A stretch of DNA of 64,000 nucleotides, taken from NCBI GenBank assembly GCA_023426545.1, contig JAFAAN010000062.1, positions 40,888 to 104,887 of the forward strand. Reading direction: 5' to 3'. The notes under the pieces are model-generated. The model made no database searches, was not told where the DNA came from, and was given only the letters and a program-made list of their open reading frames with translations. The first letter of the stretch is position 1; every line of letters begins with the position of its first letter. A program made the translations under genes and the position numbers. The stretch comes from Pseudomonadota bacterium. Lineage in GTDB: Bacteria > Myxococcota > Myxococcia > Myxococcales > Myxococcaceae. Shown piece by piece: positions 54,182-62,447 of the stretch.

Positions 54182-54484
54182 TTACTGGCAGATGCCGGGG
54201 CAATCGGCCGCTCCCATGCCCGGGGAGCAGGCGTCCAGCGGGTCGTCCACGCACTGCGTCCCTGGTGACACGCAGCCGCCGTAGAGGCCGCCACAGCACT
54301 CGACGTAGCCCTCGGGGACATCGCAGGGCGTCGAGAAGCTCCGGCACTCGGAGTCGCCGGACGAAGGCCGGGCGAACACCAGCACCTGCGCGCAGCCCAC
54401 GCCGTCGCCTTGGGGGGCCGCGTGACAGGCGGCCAGCACCAGGGAGGCGAGGGCCGCGCCGGCTGCCATCATGAGTCGGTCCAT
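54182..54484 (-). CDS. Small cysteine-rich lipoprotein
   Basis: The 100-residue product has a lipoprotein signal (MDRLMMAAGAALASLVLAAC, lipobox LAAC) and about ten cysteines in the mature part (CRSFSTPCDVPEGYVECCGGLYGGC), likely disulfide-bonded. The arrangement resembles the Cys-rich repeat proteins common in exported myxobacterial proteins. It is convergent with the small membrane protein gene. The function is unknown. Confidence 0.7.
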   Translation of the reverse strand: MDRLMMAAGAALASLVLAACHAAPQGDGVGCAQVLVFARPSSGDSECRSFSTPCDVPEGYVECCGGLYGGCVSPGTQCVDDPLDACSPGMGAADCPGICQ

Positions 54485-54565
54485 GTCCGCTATCTGGCCA
54501 GAGCCAGAAGGCGCGTCCAGTCTCCCCGCCGTCGGGATGTTGGGGGGACGAAACGCGGGCGCGGC

Positions 54566-56887
54566 TCACTCCACCAGCAGCCGCTTCACGGGGGCGGGGT
54601 CCACCGCGACCATCAGCGGGCGGGTGAAGTTGCTGAACGACACCAGGGCCTGACCGGGGGCGAGCCGCGACACGCGGTTCCAGAGTCCCTCATCGATGCT
54701 GCCCACCGCCTTCTGCATGCGGGCGATGACGGAGCTGTCCGCGATCTTGTGGATGACGAAGTTGTTGATGAGGCCCAGCACCTCGTTGGGGAGGTGTTGC
54801 GGGAGCTGGGTGACGAAGACGAGCCCCATCCACCGCTTGCGGCCCCGCTTGGCAATCTTCGCCACCTGCTCGAAGAGCACGGGCATCTGGGAGATGCGCC
54901 TGGCGGAGAGGAACTCGTGCGCCTCCTCGATGATGATGAGCACTGGCGTGACGGCGCCGTCCTTCGCGTGGGCCTCCTGGTAGCGCACTTCTTGAGCGTC
55001 CTGGAGTCCCCGGAGGATGTCGGCGATGACCAGGTTGTTGAGCTGCGGCGAGTCCGTGTCGGACAGGTCGATGACGGAGACGCGGCCGGGCGTGAGCATG
55101 GCGTCGTAGGCGACGCCTTGCGTGTTCCCGACGTCGAAGATGCCCAGGCGCCGGAGTCCCCGCAGCTTGCTGGCCAGGGTCCTCCAGCTCACTTCGTGCC
55201 GGCTCGGATTGGCCATGACGCGGCCAATCACCTTGCCGAAGTGATTCTTGAACTCGGTCTGGAGCAAGACGCTGCGGGAAGGCGCCACGGGCGTCTCTTC
55301 GGCTTCGTCGTCCTTCTCCTCGCTCTTGTCGGCGGCGGATGTGCGCCGCCGGGGCGCGGGCCGCGTCATCGTCGCACGGGCTTCGGCGCGTCCCTCATGA
55401 CCGAGGCTGTAGATGTACGCGTTGATCACGTCCAGGACGTGGTCGATGGTCATCTTCGGATAGCCCGTCGTCAGCTCATCCACCTCCAACGCCTCGCTGC
55501 GCTCCTCTTCGGTCGTTGGATAGATTTTGCAGTCTTCGAGCAGCAGCTTGGTGACGTCGTACGCCTTGAGGAAGCGTTCCTGCTGCGCGTCCGACAGCTC
55601 GAGAATCTCGGCGAGCGCATAGGGCGAAAGGCTGGAGAACTGCAGGGAGAAGATGCGCTTGTTCCGGTGCCGTGGGTTGAGGCATTCGCGGCCGACGAGG
55701 TGGTGGATGTGCAGGTCCTTGACGCCCTCGGCCCGCTGCCCCCGCCGCTTCAACGCTTCGAGCATGGCGGGATGGTCCGTGGGCTTGTCCACGTGCGTGT
55801 ATTCACCTTCCACGTCGAAGACGATGGTGGCGATGCCTTGCTGCTGCGCACGGTGGATGAGCGTGGCGACCGTGGTCGACTTGCCCCCGCCCGTCGTCCC
55901 GATGATGCCGGTGTGTCGCGGGAGGATGGCCTTGTCGCGGGGATTGAGCCGGGCCTCCATCTTCTCGTAGCCCACGACGAGCCCCAGGCACAGGTCTCCT
56001 GCGGTTCCCAGCACGCGCTTGCTCTCCTCGTCATTGAGGAGGAAGACGGGGCTCTGCGGCCGGGGACGGAAGCGAGGGGGCTTGAGGACGCCGTCGACCT
56101 CCTCGCCGACGAGCTCGATCTCCGCACGGCCGTGATAGTCGAAGGTGTACGCGAGCTTCTTGCCATGGGTGACGACGCCAATGGCCATGGTGGAGTTGGC
56201 GGGCACCGCGTTGGGTTCCGCGAAGGGCCCTCGCACCACCACGCCGAGATAGGCACGCTCGTCCTCGCGGGACTTCACCCGCACCAGCGTTTGGGATGCG
56301 AGCTGGTGCAGGTCTTCGCGCGTCAGCAGGACGGTGATGAGGTTGTCCTGGCTGGATGACACATCGAAGTGGGTGAAGCCCACCGCGGTTTCCAGCTCGG
56401 GCTCCAGCTGGGCGTTGGAGCGGATCTGCTGCTTGAGCGCATCCAGCGCCTGGAGGGTCTGCGCAGGCGTCTGCTGGAACGTCCCCTCCGCTGGCGGCTG
56501 CGCGGGTGGGGCGGGAAAGGGGGCCTTGCCGTTCATGCCCGGCGCGTGGGGCTTGGTGGCGGCCCGGTGCTGCACATTGGCTTGGGGGAGCGGTCGAGCC
56601 GTGGCGTTGGCGGGACTGGGCGAGGGCATCCTACCCATGCCATTCGCGGTGCTGGGGCCCGGCGGGGGAGGTCTTCCATTCGACGGGGCGGCTCCAGGCC
56701 GCCCGGGAACGGCCCCCATCTGGGGCCTCATGGCGCCTCCAGGGGGCGCGCTGCCCGGCGGGGCTCTTCGCCCAGCTGCGGCTTCCTGCCCTGGCGCGGA
56801 CTTGCCCGGCGCCTGCGCGGAGTGGGGCGCGGGGCCCCGGAACGTCCCTGCCTCGGAAGAGCGCTGCCCCCTGCCTTCATCAGCCAT
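54566..56887 (-). CDS. herA: HerA-type hexameric DNA translocase ATPase
   Basis: The 773-residue protein has a low-complexity Pro/Ala/Gly-rich N-terminal 140 residues, then the HerA-FtsK ATPase core. The Walker A is GTTGGGKSTT (about 330-339), with IVFDVEGEYTHVD nearby, and the Walker B is VLIIIEEAHEF, followed by LFEQVAKIAKRGRKRWMGLVFVTQLPQHLP and IADSSVIARMQKAVGS. A HerA hexamer pumps DNA and works with a NurA-type nuclease in archaea and in bacterial defence modules. The start at 56887 has GGAGGAGA 8 bases upstream, better placed than the ATG at 56893. It is the last gene of the operon, 13 bases after the NurA-like gene. Confidence 0.9.
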   Translation of the reverse strand: MADEGRGQRSSEAGTFRGPAPHSAQAPGKSAPGQEAAAGRRAPPGSAPPGGAMRPQMGAVPGRPGAAPSNGRPPPPGPSTANGMGRMPSPSPANATARPLPQANVQHRAATKPHAPGMNGKAPFPAPPAQPPAEGTFQQTPAQTLQALDALKQQIRSNAQLEPELETAVGFTHFDVSSSQDNLITVLLTREDLHQLASQTLVRVKSREDERAYLGVVVRGPFAEPNAVPANSTMAIGVVTHGKKLAYTFDYHGRAEIELVGEEVDGVLKPPRFRPRPQSPVFLLNDEESKRVLGTAGDLCLGLVVGYEKMEARLNPRDKAILPRHTGIIGTTGGGKSTTVATLIHRAQQQGIATIVFDVEGEYTHVDKPTDHPAMLEALKRRGQRAEGVKDLHIHHLVGRECLNPRHRNKRIFSLQFSSLSPYALAEILELSDAQQERFLKAYDVTKLLLEDCKIYPTTEEERSEALEVDELTTGYPKMTIDHVLDVINAYIYSLGHEGRAEARATMTRPAPRRRTSAADKSEEKDDEAEETPVAPSRSVLLQTEFKNHFGKVIGRVMANPSRHEVSWRTLASKLRGLRRLGIFDVGNTQGVAYDAMLTPGRVSVIDLSDTDSPQLNNLVIADILRGLQDAQEVRYQEAHAKDGAVTPVLIIIEEAHEFLSARRISQMPVLFEQVAKIAKRGRKRWMGLVFVTQLPQHLPNEVLGLINNFVIHKIADSSVIARMQKAVGSIDEGLWNRVSRLAPGQALVSFSNFTRPLMVAVDPAPVKRLLVE

Positions 56888-56900
56888 GCTCATTCTCCTC

Positions 56901-58085
56901 CTACCTGCTCTTGATCCGGTCGGTGAAGTACTCGAGGTTGGCTCCCGCCTGCGCATAGGCGTCGTGGACCAGCCCCAGGAAGCCGTCCGCGCCAAACGCG
57001 CTGCGGCACGCGGTCTCTGCCACATCGAGGAGCATGGGGAAGCCTCGCTCCGGACGGAGGATGCTGTCGGCCATGGCCACGCGCACCGCGAGGTGGGCGT
57101 GTTCCCGATGTGCATAGAACGTGAGCGGTGGCGTGCGCTCGGAAGCGCGGAACACGCCACACACGACGTTCGGGCAGCACTGGTCCACGAAGGCCTTCGC
57201 CAGCCGTGAGCTGTCGCCTTCGTACTCCCACCGGTTGACGACGCGCTCTCCGAAGCCTTCCAGCGTATCGATGATGATGTACTCGCCCGCCCGCAGCGCA
57301 TAGCCCAGCGTCAGGTAGCCGCGCTGCTCCATCTCACTGGTGACGAAGACGAACTTCTGGTGTTGCTGGATGAGCTGGCGGAGCAGTTCCAGTGAGGCCA
57401 CGAGCAGCCTGCGGTAGCCGGAGCCGGACAGCAGCTCATAGGCGCAGGGGTTGCCATGTCCGATGCGCCACTCCGCGGTGGCCTTCTCCACGAGAACCGC
57501 CCGTTCGGCATACGTTCGGATGCCGCGCCGGGCCAGCTTCGACAGCGTGTCATGCCGTGGGCCTGTCGAGCGGCGCATCCGGTGGTTGATGCTGGCGATG
57601 GCTTCCTGAACAGGGTCGGCGCTCTGCTGTGTCATCTCCTTGCGGAACAGGCGCTGGGAGAAGGTGCCCGACGTGCCTCCATAGCCCACCAAGGCGATTC
57701 CGAGCTGAGTGATGCCCAGCGGCAGGCTCTCGTGGCTGGTCGTGTTGCCGTAGACTGCCTCGACCTTGCCGGTGAAGAGCAGGCCGTTGTGGATGGTTTC
57801 CAATTCGTCCGCGGTGGTCGGGTAGACGCCCGAGCCCGCCGGTGCGCCCGGCCGTGTCGCGATGATTGGAAACACCTCTTCACGGATGAGGGCTCGCGCG
57901 CGCCCCTCCTTGTCGACGGCACCGGCAATCTCCGACCGGAACTGCTCCATGATGTCCGCGATGTCGAACCCCTGGGACCAGGTGTCGATATCGAGCGTCC
58001 TGTCCAGGTCCTCGCCAAAGGCTTTGCGAAAGTCCTCGTCGCCCACGAACTCTGCGTCGCCCTCGAAGGGGGAACCACCAGCCAT
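56901..58085 (-). CDS. NurA-like nuclease-fold protein, partner of HerA
   Basis: The 394-residue protein sits directly upstream of the HerA gene with 13 bases between them. The arrangement matches NurA: an N-terminal region with EAVYGNTTSHESLPLGITQLGIALVGY (where NurA has VDGS and then strands), helical regions, and a C-terminal end resembling NurA's (RVAMADSI, then FLGLVHDAYAQAGANLEYF). The catalytic Asp of the DGS motif appears to be Tyr (YGN), and the RxE of the late motif appears to be Ala, so nuclease activity may be altered or lost. The family assignment rests on position and pattern, not on a search. GGGAGGC precedes the ATG. An alternative is an unrelated nuclease or adaptor for HerA. 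Confidence 0.6.
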   Translation of the reverse strand: MAGGSPFEGDAEFVGDEDFRKAFGEDLDRTLDIDTWSQGFDIADIMEQFRSEIAGAVDKEGRARALIREEVFPIIATRPGAPAGSGVYPTTADELETIHNGLLFTGKVEAVYGNTTSHESLPLGITQLGIALVGYGGTSGTFSQRLFRKEMTQQSADPVQEAIASINHRMRRSTGPRHDTLSKLARRGIRTYAERAVLVEKATAEWRIGHGNPCAYELLSGSGYRRLLVASLELLRQLIQQHQKFVFVTSEMEQRGYLTLGYALRAGEYIIIDTLEGFGERVVNRWEYEGDSSRLAKAFVDQCCPNVVCGVFRASERTPPLTFYAHREHAHLAVRVAMADSILRPERGFPMLLDVAETACRSAFGADGFLGLVHDAYAQAGANLEYFTDRIKSR

Positions 58086-58100
58086 GCCTGCCTCCCAGCT

Positions 58101-58823
58101 TCACCGATGAAATTGGACCACCGAGCTCGCATCGACCCGCTCTCGACGCGTGAGCATCCTGGCGTAGGTCCGCGCGTGTCGCAGGGGCAGCCCGAACCGG
58201 GCGGCGAGCTGGGACGGGCCGCTCTCTGCATTCACCGACTTCAGATAGGGATAGGCGACATCGGCGGGGGCCAGCAGCTCGAACGCGAGCCGGTCCGCGC
58301 GCCACTCCGCTTGTGCCACACTGCCTGATTGGATGACGCCCGCCGCGTCCCGCTCCATCAACTTCACCTGGATGCCGATGGGAAGCTGGTCCAACGCGAG
58401 CGCGAGCTGCTCCGCGCGGGTCGGGGGGCGGAGCGCGTCGAGCACCGCCAGGAACGACGCACCATATCTCTTGAGCACCCGAGCCCGCGGCATCAGGTGG
58501 TCGAGCACGAAGTGGGAGACCTCGTGCGCGAGCGTGAAGCGCTGCTCGTCTTCATTGTCATTGCTGTCACGAAACAGCAGCGCGCGGCCCTTGTTGGCGA
58601 CCATGCAGCCCCGGAACCGGCGGGACGTTGACGGGACCGAATGGTCGATGCCCATGCGGGTGAGCCAGCTCGCGACGGACGCAGACGTCAGCCCCTTCAA
58701 GACCACCATCGTGACGAGCTCCGGCAGCTCCATCCCCGCATCCCGCGCGAGGTTCCGGGGATATGACGTCGGAGGCGGAAGCCCCGAGGCCGCGACCGCC
58801 TCTCTCAGCCAGAGCTCGGTCAT
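58101..58823 (-). CDS. ImmA/IrrE family metallo-endopeptidase
   Basis: The 240-residue cytoplasmic protein carries the ImmA/IrrE zinc motif HEVSH at residues 100-104 (TLAHEVSHFVLDH), with a third-ligand helix EWRADRLAFELLAP (about 203-217). In ICEBs1 and Deinococcus, such peptidases cut a repressor (ImmR or DdrO) in response to DNA damage, and the partner repressor gene is often adjacent. The N-terminal 80 residues are helical and may bind a partner. The start overlaps the stop of the HTH gene by ATGA, so the two are translationally coupled. The NurA-like gene starts 15 bases after its stop. Confidence 0.85.
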   Translation of the reverse strand: MTELWLREAVAASGLPPPTSYPRNLARDAGMELPELVTMVVLKGLTSASVASWLTRMGIDHSVPSTSRRFRGCMVANKGRALLFRDSNDNEDEQRFTLAHEVSHFVLDHLMPRARVLKRYGASFLAVLDALRPPTRAEQLALALDQLPIGIQVKLMERDAAGVIQSGSVAQAEWRADRLAFELLAPADVAYPYLKSVNAESGPSQLAARFGLPLRHARTYARMLTRRERVDASSVVQFHR

Positions 58824-59194
58824 GACTCGGACTCGTCGTCCCGCTCGCGGTCCTGGGCTGCCATCAACATGCCGCCCTGTTGCGCGGAGCCATCCACGGA
58901 GGACTCCCGGAAGGACTCGACGATCTTCAGTCGGCCGAGCACCTGGACCAGCAGGAAGGCGTCCACCTCATGCCGCTGTGCGATGGCGATTGCCTGCTCC
59001 TTGAAGCGCTCACCCTCCGGACGGCGGCACAAGGCCATCCAGTTCAGCGTCTCCACGGAGCATCCCAGCTCCTTGGCCAGCCCCTCTTCCGACATGCCTT
59101 CGAGTTGCCGGTACTTCTCGAACGCGTGGCCCAGCATCCAGGCTTCGCTCTTGCTGCGCCGGGCCGCCAACTCAAGCCATTCAGGATTCGTCAT
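58820..59194 (-). CDS. Small HTH DNA-binding protein (XRE-like)
   Basis: The 124-residue protein has an HTH of the XRE kind: AWMLGHAFEKYRQLEGMSEEGLAKELGCSVETLNWMALCRRPEG. The motif is followed by a helical segment (AIAIAQRHEVDAFLLVQVLGRLKIVESF) and an acidic tail. It is the natural substrate candidate for the ImmA/IrrE peptidase, as in ImmR/ImmA pairs. Its ATG at 59194 overlaps the sigma-like gene by 14 bases, with GGAG about 8 bases upstream. The protein may bind the inverted ACCTC/GAGGT repeats upstream of the operon; this is inferred. Confidence 0.7.
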   Translation of the reverse strand: MTNPEWLELAARRSKSEAWMLGHAFEKYRQLEGMSEEGLAKELGCSVETLNWMALCRRPEGERFKEQAIAIAQRHEVDAFLLVQVLGRLKIVESFRESSVDGSAQQGGMLMAAQDRERDDESES

Positions 59195-59777
59195 CGGAAT
59201 TCTCCTTTCCAATGCGCACCAACTTCTTCATGAGCCGGTCCTTGTGCCGCTTCACCTCCTGCCGCTGCTCCCGCTCCGGCATGGGCTTGAGTTCGAGCAC
59301 CTCGCCCAGGACCCGAGAGCACTTCTCCCCCAGGAGCATCTGCTCGAGGAGCTTGTTCTCCTCCTTGCGCAGCTTGACTTGCTCCAGTCTTCGCACGGTG
59401 TCGCGGGCCTCCACGGACCTCTCCATCACCTCTTTCGGATTCGGACGCCAAAGTTCGAATTCGCCACCGAATTTCTCTTCTCTCCGGATCCGTGCCTGGC
59501 TGGAGCGCTGCCGGTCCTGGGCCCGCCGCTTGGCGATCTGCGTCAGGTAGGTGGAGAGCCGCTTCTGGCTGTCGAAGCGTTCGGGGTTGCGCAGGTAATA
59601 GAACACCGCGTCAACGGCCGAGTCGTGAGCGTCATCGCGCTGACAGTGCAGCTCGTTCCGCAGGACTCTGATGATGGGGTCCATGAACACCCGGAACACG
59701 TCCTCTGAGGCCACCGAATCGTTGTGAATGATCCGCGCATGCAGCGCCAATTCGACTTCCCATGTTGGAAAGTTCAT
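59181..59777 (-). CDS. Sigma-70-like small protein
   Basis: The 198-residue protein resembles small sigma factors: a helical region 2-like segment (FMDPIIRVLRNELHCQRDDAHDSAVDAVFYYLRNPERFDSQKRLSTYLTQIAKRRAQDRQRS) and a later region with a helix-turn-helix-like arrangement (EENKLLEQMLLGEKCSRVLGEVLELKPMPEREQRQEVKRHKDRLMKKL). Region 4 is not clean, so an ECF-type factor or a degenerate one is possible. GAGGTGAGGGG is directly before the ATG. It is the first gene of the operon, so it may direct its own transcription. Confidence 0.65.
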   Translation of the reverse strand: MNFPTWEVELALHARIIHNDSVASEDVFRVFMDPIIRVLRNELHCQRDDAHDSAVDAVFYYLRNPERFDSQKRLSTYLTQIAKRRAQDRQRSSQARIRREEKFGGEFELWRPNPKEVMERSVEARDTVRRLEQVKLRKEENKLLEQMLLGEKCSRVLGEVLELKPMPEREQRQEVKRHKDRLMKKLVRIGKENSDDES

Positions 59778-59883
59778 CCCCTCACCTCGTCGGGTTCGTG
59801 GTGCCCGCTCTCGGTTTTAATGCGTTGATGTGTGCTCCTTCGGAACCGATGCCACGAGTTCGACGCAAAGGGCCCTTCGCATT

Positions 59884-59895
59884 ACCTCGCGAGGT
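59884..59895. promoter_or_regulatory. Perfect palindrome ACCTCGCGAGGT, candidate operator site 1
   Basis: This 12-base perfect palindrome holds one ACCTC and one GAGGT half-site with a 2-base spacer, about 107 bases before the start of the sigma-like gene. See the repeats at 59912 and 60003. Confidence 0.5.
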
Positions 59896-59911
59896 TGTCA
59901 GCGATCAGCGA

Positions 59912-59936
59912 GGAGGTCTGTACCTCCCGGGTGGTA
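59912..59936. promoter_or_regulatory. Overlapping inverted repeats, candidate operator site 2
   Basis: GGAGGT-CTGT-ACCTCC (59912-59927) is a perfect 6-base inverted repeat, and the overlapping TACCTCCCGGGTGGTA (59921-59936) is palindromic except for one mismatched pair. Both use the ACCTC half-site, 135-160 bases before the sigma-like gene start. Confidence 0.5.
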
Positions 59937-60002
59937 TGCCCAAAAGCTCCAATAAATGGAATGGGGCGGAACGCACCCGCATGACGCAGCGCCCGATGCC
60001 CG

Positions 60003-60018
60003 TACCTCTCCGGAGGTA
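60003..60018. promoter_or_regulatory. Perfect palindrome TACCTC-TCCG-GAGGTA, candidate operator site 3
   Basis: TACCTC and GAGGTA form a perfect 6-base inverted repeat around TCCG. It lies 82 bases from the similar TACCTC element at 59921 and 226 bases upstream of the sigma-like gene start. Confidence 0.55.
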
Positions 60019-60257
60019 AAGACAGCGAAGCCGCCGGTCCGCATGCTGCGTTTTGAAGTGGGCGTGGTCCGGAGCGCCCCAGGACGGTTCGAGGGGAGGG
60101 GACGTCCTGGAATCGCGGGCCGAGCCGGGGCAGGGGGCTGCCTGGCTTCAGGCCCATGGGCGCGCGGAATGCGAGTGGTGGAGCCGGGCGGGCCTGGAAC
60201 AGGAGGTCCGCCCGGCTTCTGGGGAGGGGTGCGAACTCTCCCCACCTGTGTATGGGT

Positions 60258-61469
60258 TCAGCAGCCCAGGTTGTCGCCAGGGCTCACGCCCAGCATGTTC
60301 GTGAAATGGAGGTAGTTGTTGATGCGGCTCTGGACCTGGCCCGGGTTTTGGCCATTGCACTCCACTGCGCCGTTGATGGCGCGGATGGTCTCACCGAAGC
60401 CCTGGTTCTCCACCATGGCGCGGTGGGCGGCCATGGTGCCGGCGCCAGCCTGCGTGGTCCAGAACCAGAAGGCGCTGCGCCAGGAGGCGTTCGGGTCCTG
60501 CGCCAGGAGGTCCGGATTGGTGTGCAGCGGCAGGCCCAGCGCGTTCCCGGCGGCGCAGTAGTTGCCATTCCACGTCAGCTGGATGGGGCCGCGCCCGTAG
60601 TAGCGCTTGCCCGGAGCGCAGGAGCAACCCGGCGGGCCCCACGTGCCGCAGTACTCGCCTTGGTTGATCTCCTCGACGTAGACGAAGTTACCTGTCTCGT
60701 GCGCGGTGTTCGCGAAGAAGGCCGCCACCTCGCGCTTGCGCGTCTCCAGGGTGCCTGTGTTCGCGAACTCGGGGAAGGTGCTCGCGGCGGCAATCAGTGC
60801 GCTGTACGTGTAGAAGGTGTTCCGGTTCGGGAACATGGCGTTGAAGGTGGCCTCGCTGAGAATCGCCGCCAGGCCCGTGCCGTTGTTACCACCATCCACC
60901 CGGTCGAAGGTCCAGCGCTGGTTCGTGCCACCGATATAGGGGTACTGAACCAGCTCCGTGCCGTTCGCCGTGTTGCCCCAGTACAGGTCCACGGCCATGT
61001 CGGTGTGGCGCGCGTGGATGCTGAACTCGGTGCCGCCCTGGCTGACGAAGCGGAACTGCTGGTTGGCGCCGCCGCTGTAGGTCCATTGCTGGACGCGAGC
61101 GTTCTCCGCCGTGCTCGCATCCGTGATGTCGAGCCCCTTGTTGCTGTTCACGTTGATGATGCTGAAGTAGCCGCCGGACGTGGGCGTGACGCGGAAGCGC
61201 TGGGCATTGGTGCCGTTGCAATCCCACTGCTGCACCTTGGCGCCGTCCGCCGTGCTCGACGAGGCCACGTCGACGCACTTCTGGGTCGCCACCGAGCGGA
61301 TGACATAGGTGCCCTCGGTGACTTGGGTGACGATGGCGGCGCCTTCCGCCGTGCCCAGGGGCTCGGGTTGTGTGGCGCCGGGCTCGAGGCCGCCACAGCC
61401 TCCCAGGGCGCTCAGCCCTCCACAGAGGCCCAGCAGGGCCAGTCCACGGGATACGAAATTGCCAGACAT
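60258..61469 (-). CDS. GH19 chitinase with ricin-type lectin domain, lipoprotein
   Basis: The 403-residue protein has a signal with a lipobox-like LGGC (Cys at about 25), a ricin-type beta-trefoil (about 50-190, with QKCVDV, QQWDCNG, NKGLDI and QQWTY QxW-type repeats) and a GH19 chitinase/lysozyme domain (about 200-403). The catalytic glutamate motif is AHETGNF (about 257-261) and the second is near YYGRGPIQLTWNGNY. It would cleave chitin or peptidoglycan, with the lectin domain binding sugars. The ATG at 61469 has GAGGAG 6-7 bases upstream. Predatory myxobacteria have many such enzymes; the target is not specified by sequence. Confidence 0.9.
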   Translation of the reverse strand: MSGNFVSRGLALLGLCGGLSALGGCGGLEPGATQPEPLGTAEGAAIVTQVTEGTYVIRSVATQKCVDVASSSTADGAKVQQWDCNGTNAQRFRVTPTSGGYFSIINVNSNKGLDITDASTAENARVQQWTYSGGANQQFRFVSQGGTEFSIHARHTDMAVDLYWGNTANGTELVQYPYIGGTNQRWTFDRVDGGNNGTGLAAILSEATFNAMFPNRNTFYTYSALIAAASTFPEFANTGTLETRKREVAAFFANTAHETGNFVYVEEINQGEYCGTWGPPGCSCAPGKRYYGRGPIQLTWNGNYCAAGNALGLPLHTNPDLLAQDPNASWRSAFWFWTTQAGAGTMAAHRAMVENQGFGETIRAINGAVECNGQNPGQVQSRINNYLHFTNMLGVSPGDNLGC

Positions 61470-61534
61470 GACGTGCTCCTCGCGCAAGAGGGGATTGCGG
61501 GCGCTTTGCACCTGGGGTGGTGTGCGAAGCGCCT

Positions 61535-61555
61535 CGGCTCCGGAGCCCGGAGCCG
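61535..61555 (-). terminator. Hairpin between the dioxygenase and chitinase genes
   Basis: A perfect 8-base stem (CGGCTCCG and CGGAGCCG) with a 5-base loop lies about 110 bases beyond the dioxygenase stop codon. It may end that transcript before the chitinase promoter. Confidence 0.4.
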
Positions 61556-61664
61556 CGAGGACTCTATGGCTGTCATTCAGTTCGCATTCGTCTGAAGTTC
61601 GTGTCCGGCGCCAAGCGTTGACGACTGGACTTGGCGGCCTGGGCGTCTTGGCGCGCCCATCCCG

Positions 61665-62447
61665 TCACGCGGTGCGGGCCAACGCCAGGCGGATGGCGCG
61701 CTCCACTGGTGAGTCCTTGCCATCCTGCGGTGCGAGCTGGAAGGGGCCCGCGGGGAGGAGCGGCGGCTGGGCCATGAAGCGCGGGCGGGTCCCTCGGTGA
61801 GGCTGGGCGGCATGGACGAGGAAGGGGTGGCACAGGTAGACGGTACCGGCCTCACCCGTGGCGAACGCGAGCTCGCGATGGGCAGACGCGTCCAGCTTGC
61901 CTGCGAGCTCCATGAAGGACAGCCCCTCCTCGCCTTCGGGGGCGAGGAGGCGGGCGATGTCCTGGTGCGAGCCTACGCGGAGGCGGGTTGGGGCGTCGTC
62001 CTCGCCCACATCGGAGAAGAGGAACAACATCAACAGTGCCCGCCCGCGCGAGCTCACATTGATCCGCCAGGAGAAGAAGGAGCTGGGGTCGTCGCCCGGG
62101 AAGCTGGCATCGACATGCCAGCCGTCATCCCCTGGCGCATCCATGCTGGGAAAGCGGATGGGGAATGTGCCCAGGCTGCCTCGGGGAAGCCAGCGCCCGG
62201 GGCCGACCAACTGGTCGAAGGCTCCATGCAGCCGGGGTGTGTTCGCGGCGAGCCGGAAGGGCTCTTGTGTGTAGTCGCCGAGCCGGACAACAGGTTGTCT
62301 CCACGTCGCTGGCTCATCTGGAGCACAGCCCGTGTCACGCCAGAGCAGCGCACGCCCTGCATCCGCCAGCTCGCGCGGGAAGGCGTGGTCCAGCCGGACG
62401 AATCCATTTTCGATAAACCGGTCGACTTCTTGCGTTGAGAGCTCCAT
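61665..62447 (-). CDS. Phytanoyl-CoA dioxygenase-like (PhyH) protein
   Basis: The 260-residue protein is a Fe(II)/2-oxoglutarate-dependent oxygenase of the PhyH family: the metal-binding HxD motif is WHVDASF (about residue 111), with a distal His in HPFLVHAAQPHRGTRPRF. The start LSTQEVDRFIENGFVRLDHAFP is typical of PhyH-type oxygenases. Substrates range from phytanoyl-CoA to natural products, and nothing in the neighbourhood narrows this down. GGGG about 7 bases before the ATG at 62447 supports the start. Confidence 0.85.
   Translation of the reverse strand: MELSTQEVDRFIENGFVRLDHAFPRELADAGRALLWRDTGCAPDEPATWRQPVVRLGDYTQEPFRLAANTPRLHGAFDQLVGPGRWLPRGSLGTFPIRFPSMDAPGDDGWHVDASFPGDDPSSFFSWRINVSSRGRALLMLFLFSDVGEDDAPTRLRVGSHQDIARLLAPEGEEGLSFMELAGKLDASAHRELAFATGEAGTVYLCHPFLVHAAQPHRGTRPRFMAQPPLLPAGPFQLAPQDGKDSPVERAIRLALARTA

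Larger units (their letters stand above)
59778..60257. other. Intergenic region of 480 bases upstream of the sigma/HTH/ImmA/NurA/HerA operon
   Basis: This region has no supported gene. The part near the operon is more AT-rich (TTTTAATGCG), and a cluster of inverted ACCTC/GAGGT repeats lies at 59884-60018, described separately. The remaining 240 bases next to the chitinase gene end are GC-rich, and I see nothing further in them. Confidence 0.6.
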
